From positions 1 to 5,164 of the forward strand of contig PSRF01000372.1 in the NCBI GenBank assembly GCA_003175865.1: 5,164 nt of DNA. Direction: 5' to 3'. Made by a program: the position numbers and the translations under genes. Shown here in pieces: positions 1 through 5,132 of the stretch (positions within the stretch are counted from its first letter, which is position 1; every line of letters starts with the position of its first letter). Under the pieces are notes generated by a model that was given only the letters and a program-made list of their open reading frames with translations, made no database searches and was not told the origin of the DNA. The DNA is from Blastocatellia bacterium (GTDB lineage: Bacteria > Acidobacteriota > Blastocatellia > Pyrinomonadales > Pyrinomonadaceae).

Positions 1-336
1 CTGAATATTGAGCACGTTGCGGGTATTTGGAGCGACTCGCAGTGACTCGATGATGTACTGCTTGAAACCAGGAGCGCTCACCACCACGCGATAGACACCT
101 TCCGGCAACTGCTCTTGAAAACTCCCAGTTTCGTCTGACGTAAGCTGCCGGTGAGTGCCGGTTCCGTCAATTGTGATGGTCGCGCTTGCAACACGTGCAT
201 GATTCTTGTCTGAGATAACTCCTCGAAGCGAGAGGGATCGCTGTACGCCCACTAGTGACGTTTGAGTGACTGAACATACGAGCGCAAGACATAGGAATAA
301 TCTGCGGTAACAACTAAACGTCCAGGCGATCCTCAT
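1..336 (-). CDS. Secreted carboxypeptidase-regulatory-like domain protein, 5' part only (possible Oar/TonB-dependent receptor N-terminus)
   Basis: An open frame runs from an ATG at 336 to the left edge, giving 112 residues with no stop; the rest of the gene lies outside the window. Residues 1-32 look like a signal peptide: a basic start with Arg2, Arg11 and Arg12, then a hydrophobic core LFLCLALVCSV. Residues 37-112 read as one carboxypeptidase-regulatory-like beta-sandwich (CarboxypepD_reg type). They contain LRGVISD, the ATITIDGTGTHRQLTSDETG stretch, the GSFQEQLPEGVYRVVVSAPG stretch and a closing VAPNTRNVLNIQ. In Acidobacteriota this fold commonly precedes the plug and barrel of large Oar-like TonB-dependent receptors, but it also occurs in stand-alone surface proteins, so the full identity is open. 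The start is supported by AAAGGG about 7 bases upstream. It overlaps the end of the upstream SRPBCC gene by 23 bases in another frame, which suggests cotranscription and coupled translation. Confidence 0.8.
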   Translation of the reverse strand, partial: MRIAWTFSCYRRLFLCLALVCSVTQTSLVGVQRSLSLRGVISDKNHARVASATITIDGTGTHRQLTSDETGSFQEQLPEGVYRVVVSAPGFKQYIIESLRVAPNTRNVLNIQ

Positions 337-763
337 AAGCCACCCTTTCGCCAAACTCAACATAACGTCTCAGCAATCGCAAGTACATTGCCCAACAATA
401 ACAGGAGATGCGGAAGTGTTCGTTCTCAGTTGGCCATCCAAGATGTTGGAATTGCACGTTCGTGACTCCATTGCTGTCAGACAAACGAAACACCAACCGA
501 CTGCCTTGCCAGTCAGCATCTGCTTCAGTGATTAAGAGTTCAAAATCTGAAGGAGGAGTCGCACGGGCCACTCGCGCACGCCACTGATATCCGGACCCGA
601 ATCCTAACTCATATTCATTGCCCTCGATCGGAGAACCAGAACAAGTTTTGGTCCACCAGCTATTCAGACCTTCTGGTGTCGCGATCGCGTTAAAAACCTT
701 AGAACTTGAGGATTTGATCGGGAAGAGATAATCCAAGTCAGCCATAATAGTGTGACTTCTCAC
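314..763 (-). CDS. SRPBCC / AHSA1-like domain protein
   Basis: A 149-residue protein resembling the START/Bet v 1-like SRPBCC superfamily, AHSA1 (Hsp90 ATPase activator homologue) branch. These form a helix-grip fold with a hydrophobic cavity; most bacterial members have no assigned ligand. Visible marks are KVFNAIATPEGLNSWWT (residues 22-38), alternating beta strands at 50-105, the strand VQFQHLGW (103-110), and the long C-terminal helix CYCWAMYLRLLRRYVEFGER (121-140). The length fits a single complete domain. The start is uncertain. The frame opens with GTG at 763, only 2 bases after AGGAG, which is unusually close. An ATG at 745 would give 143 residues (MADLDYLFPIK) and fits the family's usual N-terminus, but it lies about 20 bases from that SD. 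The gene begins 21 bases after the methyltransferase stop and overlaps the next gene by 23 bases, so it is the middle gene of a minus-strand operon. It may be cytoplasmic, since no signal peptide is seen. Confidence 0.87.
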   Translation of the reverse strand: MRSHTIMADLDYLFPIKSSSSKVFNAIATPEGLNSWWTKTCSGSPIEGNEYELGFGSGYQWRARVARATPPSDFELLITEADADWQGSRLVFRLSDSNGVTNVQFQHLGWPTENEHFRISCYCWAMYLRLLRRYVEFGERVAYEDRLDV

Positions 764-784
764 CGCTCCTTTCTCTGAACAAAC

Positions 785-1417
785 TTAGGTTTTTGTGGCA
801 AAGATATAAGCCCTTCGGCTTTGATACTCGACTTCAGGATACGGATCACGTTCGATCACTTCGCTCAGTTGAAATCCACCTTCCAGGAGGCAACGCTTGA
901 TTTCCGCAGTTTCAAAGAATAGAAAGTTTATTGATACTTTCTTTCCCCACCATTCGTCCCGGTGTACTTGCTCCTTGCCGATATGAAACGTCAACAACAA
1001 CACACCTGCAGGTTTGAGCACACGATGAAATTCACGAAACACGTTGACCAGCGAACTTCGTTGGATGTGAATGATGGAATAAAACGCTGCGATACCGCCG
1101 AAGGAGTTCTCCGCAACCCTTGTTAATGCGCGCATGTCGCCCTGGTCGAAAATGATATCGGGATTCAGCCGAGAGGCTTGTCTAACCATTCCGTTTGAAA
1201 GATCGATACCGCAGGTCTCGGCCCGGCGATCCCTCAGGTAACGAGCAATTTGGCCAGGGCCACATCCCATGTCGCAGATAATGGCCCCATCAGCTACTTT
1301 TTCGATCAACCAGTCGAGCATCTTGCGGTCGAACGGTTTGTGTTCCAGTTCGGCTTGGAACTCGGCTGCGTAGTAGCCTGCGACGATGTCGTAACTTTTT
1401 TGAAGATCGTCATCCAT
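785..1417 (-). CDS. Class I SAM-dependent methyltransferase
   Basis: A complete 210-residue Rossmann-fold methyltransferase of the Methyltransf_11/25 type, predicted to transfer a methyl group from S-adenosylmethionine to an unidentified small molecule. Motif I is ICDMGCGPGQIARYL (residues 47-61), with the glycine loop G51-C52-G53-P54-G55. The acidic residue that would bind the SAM ribose is Asp72 in GIDLS. The adenine-contact region is DQGDM (91-95). Motif IV is the FGGIAAFYSIIHI stretch (106-118), followed by HRVLKPAGVLLLTFH (131-145), the usual post-catalytic helix and strand. The C-terminal part (155-209) has the family's final beta strands. The N-terminal YDIVAGYYAAEF helix is typical of UbiE-like small-molecule methyltransferases, but the substrate cannot be read from sequence. 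The ATG at 1417 follows AGGAA with about 8 bases between. It is the first gene of the left minus-strand operon and diverges from the secreted PQQ-like gene. Confidence 0.93.
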   Translation of the reverse strand: MDDDLQKSYDIVAGYYAAEFQAELEHKPFDRKMLDWLIEKVADGAIICDMGCGPGQIARYLRDRRAETCGIDLSNGMVRQASRLNPDIIFDQGDMRALTRVAENSFGGIAAFYSIIHIQRSSLVNVFREFHRVLKPAGVLLLTFHIGKEQVHRDEWWGKKVSINFLFFETAEIKRCLLEGGFQLSEVIERDPYPEVEYQSRRAYIFATKT

Positions 1418-1430
1418 CGAGAATTTCCTG

Positions 1431-1458
1431 TTGGTCTGGGGCTTAAATCCGGTACACT
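1431..1458 (+). promoter_or_regulatory. Candidate sigma-70-type promoter for the PQQ-like gene
   Basis: In the 78-base divergent gap, TTGGTC (1431-1436) and TACACT (1453-1458) are separated by 16 bases. The -10 box matches TATAAT at four of six positions and the -35 box at three of six. Transcription would start near 1465, about 30 bases before the ATG. No comparably convincing promoter was seen for the methyltransferase on the opposite strand of the same gap. This is a consensus match only. Confidence 0.35.
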
Positions 1459-1480
1459 AACAATACCTCACCGCCCCGCA

Positions 1481-1487
1481 AGAGGAG
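1481..1487 (+). promoter_or_regulatory. Ribosome binding site deciding the start at 1496
   Basis: AGAGGAG lies 8 bases before the ATG at 1496. It fixes the start there rather than at the far upstream ATG at 1250, which would make a long extension antisense to the methyltransferase and would bury the signal peptide inside the protein. Confidence 0.8.
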
Positions 1488-1495
1488 TAATCAAA

Positions 1496-2137
1496 ATGAA
1501 GCTAAAATCGGTGTTGCTGGTCCTTTGGGTCTTAGTGTCTGCCACGGTGGCGGGACAGACGCCCAGCGGGACCGAACCGGCGAAGTCCTTCGAGCGCGTA
1601 GACCGAATCGGCGAGGCGAATGCGCGCTCATTTTTTGTCTTTGCCACTGCAGAACGAAACTACGCGATCAGGCATGATGGTCATGGTGAAAGTTATGCGG
1701 TCAAAGTCATGCGACGCAACTTCGATCTTAAGATGGGGCCAGGAGCACGACTTGAACGCGTGTACTTTGCTGATGAAGGAAACGATCTGTTATTGCTGTA
1801 CGAAGTGACTGACGGTCGTTCTGACTGGGCCTATTTTCTACGGATGGACCAAAAGCTCGTCAAATTGAAGTGGCTACTCGCGGTGAGCGCGATGAATCTG
1901 GGACCTGCGGTTCTTGATGGCGATAGTGCTTACCTGACTGCGTCGAGTTTCGCTGCGAGGATTGATCTCAATACCGGAAAGTATGTGTGGCAGCAGAATG
2001 AATTTGATCAGGAGAAGTTGTCTGAGTTTCAGTCCCCAGTCTTGACCTCGGATCGGGTTGTACTTCATGAAGATAAAGAAGAGGGAAGGCAAATAGAACT
2101 CGATAAGACGACTGGAGCAGTCATCAAGAAACAATAG
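1496..2137 (+). CDS. Secreted protein with PQQ-like beta-propeller strands
   Basis: A 213-residue protein of unknown function. Residues 1-20 form a signal peptide: a short basic start (Lys2, Lys4), the hydrophobic LLVLWVLVSATVA and a likely cleavage near Gly20-Gln21, so the product is exported. No lipobox cysteine is seen. The mature part contains beta strands and Asp-rich turns. Two segments resemble the closing strand of PQQ-type propeller blades: ARIDLNTGKYVWQQN (154-168) and QIELDKTTGAVIKKQ (199-213). PAVLDGDSAYLTASS (137-151) and PVLTSDRVVLHED (181-193) look like the first strands of the same blades. Only about two or three blades fit, where BamB-type or quinoprotein propellers need six to eight. 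It may therefore be a partial propeller, may need partners, or may be decayed at the C-terminus. No enzymatic residues are recognisable. It is transcribed alone, divergent from the methyltransferase and convergent with the right-hand operon. Confidence 0.8.
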   Translation: MKLKSVLLVLWVLVSATVAGQTPSGTEPAKSFERVDRIGEANARSFFVFATAERNYAIRHDGHGESYAVKVMRRNFDLKMGPGARLERVYFADEGNDLLLLYEVTDGRSDWAYFLRMDQKLVKLKWLLAVSAMNLGPAVLDGDSAYLTASSFAARIDLNTGKYVWQQNEFDQEKLSEFQSPVLTSDRVVLHEDKEEGRQIELDKTTGAVIKKQ

Positions 2138-2153
2138 TTCCTGGAACCGCACT

Positions 2154-2251
2154 GCTGGGAGCGCAGGCGTCCTCGCCTGCATGTCTCAATGTAATTCCAA
2201 TCTTGATTATAAAAATGTAGGTACGCAGGCAAGGACGCCTGCGTTCCCAGC
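2154..2251. repeat. Inverted pair of GC-rich palindromic units (REP/BIME-like), possible bidirectional terminator
   Basis: Two 27-base units, 2154-2180 and 2225-2251, are inverted copies differing at only two positions (2161 against 2244, and 2174 against 2231). They are separated by an AT-rich 44-base spacer. Each unit is also internally palindromic. The left holds GCAGGCG-TCCT-CGCCTGC (2163-2180), a perfect 7-base-pair stem with a 4-base loop. The right holds GCAGGC and GCCTGC around 6 bases (2225-2242). The RNA could thus form either two small hairpins or one long stem. Of the two differences, one becomes a G-U wobble in plus-strand RNA and the other in minus-strand RNA. A further TCCCAGC at 2256-2262 repeats the outer end. 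The element fills the convergent gap between a plus-strand stop at 2137 and a minus-strand stop at 2264, where it could end transcription from both sides, although no clear U-run follows. From general memory, similar core sequences recur between genes in Acidobacteriota-like genomes; that needs a search. Confidence 0.85.
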
Positions 2252-2263
2252 TCGGTCCCAGCA

Positions 2264-2680
2264 TCAGGGGTAGGTTTTCTTTACGTACTTCACTGATTCG
2301 CGAATTAGTTTCTTCAAGGTGGGCGCGTGCACATCGGACAGACTCTTGATGTACAAACACCCCTTGGCATTCGTGTATTTGCCGAGCTTCTTCATCAACT
2401 CCTCATGATTATCGAAGACACCCATCAGATAGAGAGTTAAGCTTCCCTTGCGCGGTGAGAATGCAACCACGGGCGAGTCGCCCTCGCGTCCGCTAGCGTA
2501 CTTGTAATGATAACTGTCAAAGCCGACGATGCTCGATCCCCACATTTTCGGCTCATGACCCGTTATCTCTTCCATCATCTTCGCTACAGCAAGACAGTCT
2601 CGTTGCCTGGCTTCGTCAGGAATCTTGCTGATAAAAGCTGCAACACTGTCCATTGTTTGCTTCGTCTTGGGTTCTGCCAC
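2264..2680 (-). CDS. DUF1801 domain protein
   Basis: A complete 138-residue protein matching the DUF1801 (YdhG-like) family, which has a small alpha/beta fold. Some relatives have been proposed as iron chaperones or SMI1-like partners, but no reaction is established. Family marks are the N-terminal helices DSVAAFISKIPDEARQRDC (11-29), EPKMWGSSIVGF (43-54), the aromatic strand DSYHYKYASGREGD (55-68), VAFSPRKGSLTLYLMG (72-87), KLGKYTNAKGCLYIKSLSDV (98-117) and a C-terminal basic helix. The start is GTG at 2680, supported by a perfect TAAGGAGG four bases upstream. That GTG overlaps the TAG stop of the preceding gene by one base (TAGTG), so translation is probably coupled. It is the last gene of the right operon and stops 12 bases beyond the palindromic repeat. 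It has no signal peptide and is likely cytoplasmic, unlike the exported hydrolase at the head of the operon. Confidence 0.92.
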   Translation of the reverse strand: MAEPKTKQTMDSVAAFISKIPDEARQRDCLAVAKMMEEITGHEPKMWGSSIVGFDSYHYKYASGREGDSPVVAFSPRKGSLTLYLMGVFDNHEELMKKLGKYTNAKGCLYIKSLSDVHAPTLKKLIRESVKYVKKTYP

Positions 2681-3075
2681 TATTCCTCCTTAACCGGCGA
2701 ACCGAGCAGGTTCGCATCACGAAATAAGAGCCATTTGCCATTGCGTTTGCGAAGAATCGATAACGTATACCCTTCGCGCCGCATTGCTGGTCCGTTTCCG
2801 GGCCTGATGCTTACTTCGAGTTGATTCCAGCAATACGCCCAATCATCGATAACTTCAATCTCCTTGAAGTCAACATGGCCTTCCATGTGGAGGTTTTGCG
2901 CACTCATAGCCTCGAAGGATTTAGCAAAAGCATCGCGGCCACGCATCGGCTCTTGACCTGGAACCAGAAATACAACGTCGTCGTCCATTAGTGTAAGTAC
3001 GGTCGATGTGTCTCCCTTTGCTGATGCCGCCATCCATGTTTTCACGAGATTTCGGATCGCCTGTTCTTCTGTCAT
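2680..3075 (-). CDS. SgcJ/EcaC-family NTF2-like protein (DUF4440/SnoaL type)
   Basis: A 131-residue single-domain protein of the cystatin-like alpha+beta NTF2 fold. From the N-terminus it shows helix 1, TEEQAIRNLVKTWMAASAKG (2-21), then TSTVLTLMDDDVVFLVPGQE (23-42) and PMRGRDAFAKSFEAM (43-57). The curved sheet follows, with DFKEIEVIDDWAYCWNQLEV (69-88), GYTLSILRKRNGKWLLFRD (102-120) and ANLL. Family members labelled SgcJ/EcaC oxidoreductase rarely have a demonstrated reaction; many NTF2-like proteins bind or isomerise small molecules, so no function is assigned. The ATG at 3075 is chosen because AGGGGGGG ends 8 bases upstream and MTEEQAIRNL matches the usual family start. A GTG at 3123 would add 16 residues (MITFECCKFRTGGDDQ) with poor SD support, though it would lie only 4 bases after the hydrolase stop. 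It is the second gene of the right operon, 52 bases after the hydrolase, and is coupled to DUF1801 by a one-base overlap. Confidence 0.88.
   Translation of the reverse strand: MTEEQAIRNLVKTWMAASAKGDTSTVLTLMDDDVVFLVPGQEPMRGRDAFAKSFEAMSAQNLHMEGHVDFKEIEVIDDWAYCWNQLEVSIRPGNGPAMRREGYTLSILRKRNGKWLLFRDANLLGSPVKEE
2685..2692 (-). promoter_or_regulatory. Consensus ribosome binding site for the DUF1801 GTG start
   Basis: On the minus strand TAAGGAGG lies four bases before the GTG at 2680. It sits inside the last codons of the preceding gene (encoding Val-Lys-Glu-Glu), so those codons double as the SD. This favours GTG at 2680 over any downstream ATG. Confidence 0.85.
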
Positions 3076-3083
3076 TTGGTCGT

Positions 3084-3091
3084 CCCCCCCT
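3084..3091 (-). promoter_or_regulatory. G-rich ribosome binding site for the start at 3075
   Basis: On the minus strand AGGGGGGG ends 8 bases before the ATG at 3075. The run of seven G is an unusual SD that still pairs in part with the 16S tail. It supports the ATG over the GTG at 3123, which has only weak AGTGA-like sequence before it. Confidence 0.6.
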
Positions 3092-3127
3092 GTTCGAAAT
3101 TTACAGCACTCGAAAGTTATCACTAAT

Positions 3128-5062
3128 TCACTTGGTCACTAGTGGCAATTCGATAAAACTAGCATGGCTCGTTGAGTGATAAATGCGTTGCGTCGCTGTC
3201 TTGTAATCCTCGGGCTTGGCCCAGAAGATACTTTGCACAAACGTCTGCGGGTTACGATCATAAAGCGGAAACCAACTCGATTGAATCTGTACCATGATGC
3301 GATGGCCCGGAAGAAAAACATGATTGGCCGTCGGTAGCGCAAACTTGTAAAGCACAGGCGTATTCGCCGCAATGGGTTTTGCAGTCTCGAAACCCTCACG
3401 ATAGCGGCCACGCAAAATGTCGGCGGAAATCATCAATTGGTATCCACCCATTTCCGGTTGGGCAGCAACTTCGTCAGGATACAGATCGATCACCTTCACG
3501 ACCCAATCCGAATCAGTGCCGGTCGTGGAAGCAATGATGTTAACGATTGGCTGTCCACTAATCTTCACGGGCTGTGTCACCACGTCCGACGTAAATGAGA
3601 TCACGTCCGGACGACCGGATTGTTCCCGCTGATCGTCTACCAGCCACAATCTCCATGTAGATCCGTCGATCGGTCTCGCTCGAAAAGGGACAGGCTTTGA
3701 CGGGTCAGAGATGTATTCGTCAAATTCTGAATCGCCCGCTCTTGGCGATGCAAACCCTGCTTTCAAGCCGGAAGTCAGATAAAGCGGAGTTGGTTTCAGT
3801 GTGCAGCCAGTTGGACAACCGGCGGGCCATGAATCTAACCGCAACCATTTGTTTGTTCCTGTTTCGAATGCCGTGACTGGGGCAATATCCATTTTCGGAG
3901 CGTCGCTCTTCAGAAAATGATCGAGAAACGGTCGCAAAATTTCCTGGCGGAAATATCGTGCGGTGTCACTCTTGAATTTGATTGCACCTAAAGCACTGCC
4001 TTCACGAATCTCCTGGCCGTGATGCCATGGACCAAGAACGAGGAAGACTTTATCGTTGTTTGTGTCTTTCGGTTTGATCTGTTTGTAAACGGCAATATCA
4101 CCATAGATGTCTTCCTGATCCCAAAGGCTGTGGACCAACATGACAGGGACTTTCAATGGTTGTGCGCCAAGTATTTTGTCGACGGCTTGATCCTGCCAAA
4201 ACGCATCATAGGCTGGGTGCTCAAGTATCTTGCGCCAGAAGCCTACCTGTTCGAGTCCGCGACGACGACCGAGTTCTCCGGCTGAACCTGCTTCCATGAA
4301 CATGTCGTAATCATCATGGTGACTGGTCCACCATTTGATTTCGTTTGCGCGAGTAGCTTCCTGGTCATAAATGTAAGGCATTCCTTGCTGTCGAAAAGCA
4401 CCGTTGTGAAACCAGTCGTCGCCGATCCACCCATCAACCATTGGGTTCATCGGCACTGAGACTTTCAACGCAGGGTGTGGATTGATGAGTGCCATCAAAG
4501 GCAGGAAGCCATCGTAAGAAATTCCAAGAATACCGACGCGTCCATTTGTTTCAGGAATGTTTTTAACAAGCCAGTCGATCGTGTCGTAAGTATCGGTCGC
4601 GTGATCGACATTAGTTGGATTCTGAGGACCCATAATCGGTCGATTCATCACGTAGTCGCCTTCTGAACCGTACTTGCCGCGGATGTCCTGAACAACACGG
4701 ATGTAACCACCCTCAACGATGACGTCGGTGGCGTTATCGTAGCCTTCGAGACTAGGTGCGAGATGCGAGCTGTTTGAGTGTGTTGTGAGGTCTGTTGCGT
4801 TGTAAGGGGTGCGAGTGAGAAGTATCGGCGCATTCTTCGCGCCTTTGGGCACGAGAATGACGGTGTGTAGTTTGACGCCATCACGCATGGGTATCATGAC
4901 TTCGCGACGTGTGTAGTCGAAACCGTAGTTCGTGGGCTCGAACTTCTGTGGAGTTTCACTTGGCAGCGTCTTTGTTTGACTGAGGCTTGGCAGAATGTTT
5001 CCGCACAGGGCGATGATGATTGAAGCGACAACAACTTTGAGAAGGAGCGGTCGATTGATCAT
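3128..5062 (-). CDS. Secreted CocE/NonD-family serine hydrolase, alpha-amino acid ester hydrolase-like (beta-lactam acylase family)
   Basis: A complete 644-residue enzyme of the peptidase S15/CocE group. Residues 1-29 are a signal peptide (LLLKVVVASIIIALCGNILPSLSQ), so it acts in the periplasm or outside. The alpha/beta-hydrolase part (about 45-390) includes MIPMRDGVKLHT, RTPYNA with Tyr87 as a likely oxyanion-hole residue, and VVQDIRGKYGSEG. The nucleophile is Ser182 in GISYDG. Asp315 lies in HSLWDQEDIYG and His348 in GPWHHG, completing the triad. GDDWFHNGAFRQ (Asp216) and Glu317/Asp318 match, in place and spacing, the carboxylate cluster of Xanthomonas alpha-amino acid ester hydrolase (as recalled: triad Ser174, Asp307, His340; cluster Asp208, Glu309, Asp310), each shifted by +8. 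That cluster holds the substrate's alpha-amino group, so hydrolysis or transfer of alpha-amino acyl esters and amides is predicted. A jelly-roll C-terminal domain follows (about 425-640). Cys416 and Cys420 may pair. The length is close to the family's. ATG 5062 follows AGGA by 8 bases. First gene of the right operon. Confidence 0.92.
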   Translation of the reverse strand: MINRPLLLKVVVASIIIALCGNILPSLSQTKTLPSETPQKFEPTNYGFDYTRREVMIPMRDGVKLHTVILVPKGAKNAPILLTRTPYNATDLTTHSNSSHLAPSLEGYDNATDVIVEGGYIRVVQDIRGKYGSEGDYVMNRPIMGPQNPTNVDHATDTYDTIDWLVKNIPETNGRVGILGISYDGFLPLMALINPHPALKVSVPMNPMVDGWIGDDWFHNGAFRQQGMPYIYDQEATRANEIKWWTSHHDDYDMFMEAGSAGELGRRRGLEQVGFWRKILEHPAYDAFWQDQAVDKILGAQPLKVPVMLVHSLWDQEDIYGDIAVYKQIKPKDTNNDKVFLVLGPWHHGQEIREGSALGAIKFKSDTARYFRQEILRPFLDHFLKSDAPKMDIAPVTAFETGTNKWLRLDSWPAGCPTGCTLKPTPLYLTSGLKAGFASPRAGDSEFDEYISDPSKPVPFRARPIDGSTWRLWLVDDQREQSGRPDVISFTSDVVTQPVKISGQPIVNIIASTTGTDSDWVVKVIDLYPDEVAAQPEMGGYQLMISADILRGRYREGFETAKPIAANTPVLYKFALPTANHVFLPGHRIMVQIQSSWFPLYDRNPQTFVQSIFWAKPEDYKTATQRIYHSTSHASFIELPLVTK

Positions 5063-5101
5063 TTGGTTAGTCCTTTATTGATTGAGTAGTAATGATTGCG
5101 C

Positions 5102-5107
5102 ATTGTA
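5102..5107 (-). promoter_or_regulatory. Candidate -10 box of the right operon
   Basis: On the minus strand TACAAT (5107 down to 5102) matches TATAAT at five of six positions and lies about 40 bases before the hydrolase ATG. At 17 bases upstream the -35 position reads GAGATC, a poor match, so the promoter would be weak, activator-dependent or read by another sigma factor. The near-palindrome at 5112-5129 covers exactly that -35 region. Confidence 0.4.
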
Positions 5108-5111
5108 AAAC

Positions 5112-5129
5112 AGATCAGGTACTTGATCT
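5112..5129. promoter_or_regulatory. Near-palindromic 18-base site, candidate operator
   Basis: AGATCAGGTACTTGATCT has perfect outer arms AGATCA and TGATCT and a self-complementary GTAC centre; only one symmetric base pair (5118 with 5123) breaks the dyad. It covers the -35 area of the candidate promoter for the hydrolase operon, where a dimeric repressor or activator would bind. The regulator is not encoded in this window. A chance palindrome is possible. Confidence 0.4.
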
Positions 5130-5132
5130 CTT

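Noticed and set aside
1250..1495. Long 5' extension of the plus-strand PQQ-like frame starting at ATG 1250
   Set aside because: It lies antisense to the well-supported methyltransferase, would bury a clear signal peptide at position 83, and ignores the strong AGAGGAG before the ATG at 1496.
1418..1495. A convincing promoter for the methyltransferase operon on the minus strand
   Set aside because: TATTGT-like and TTGTTA-like words exist but cannot be paired at a sensible spacing, so none is called.
2154..2251. CRISPR array
   Set aside because: The two units are inverted relative to each other, occur only twice, and have no regular spacers or cas genes nearby.
1874..2360. Minus-strand frames opposite the PQQ-like gene and across the palindromic repeat
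   Set aside because: They have no recognisable domain, are antisense to or out of frame with better genes, and one is merely a translation of the repeat.
3076..3123. GTG start at 3123 for the NTF2-like gene
   Set aside because: The extra 16 residues do not look like the family and the SD is weak. The ATG at 3075 has a better site and the usual family N-terminus. The tight 4-base spacing to the hydrolase stop keeps this as a minor alternative.
4019..4884. Short frames on both strands inside the hydrolase gene
   Set aside because: They are shadows of the hydrolase reading frame, with low-complexity translations, no SD and no domain.
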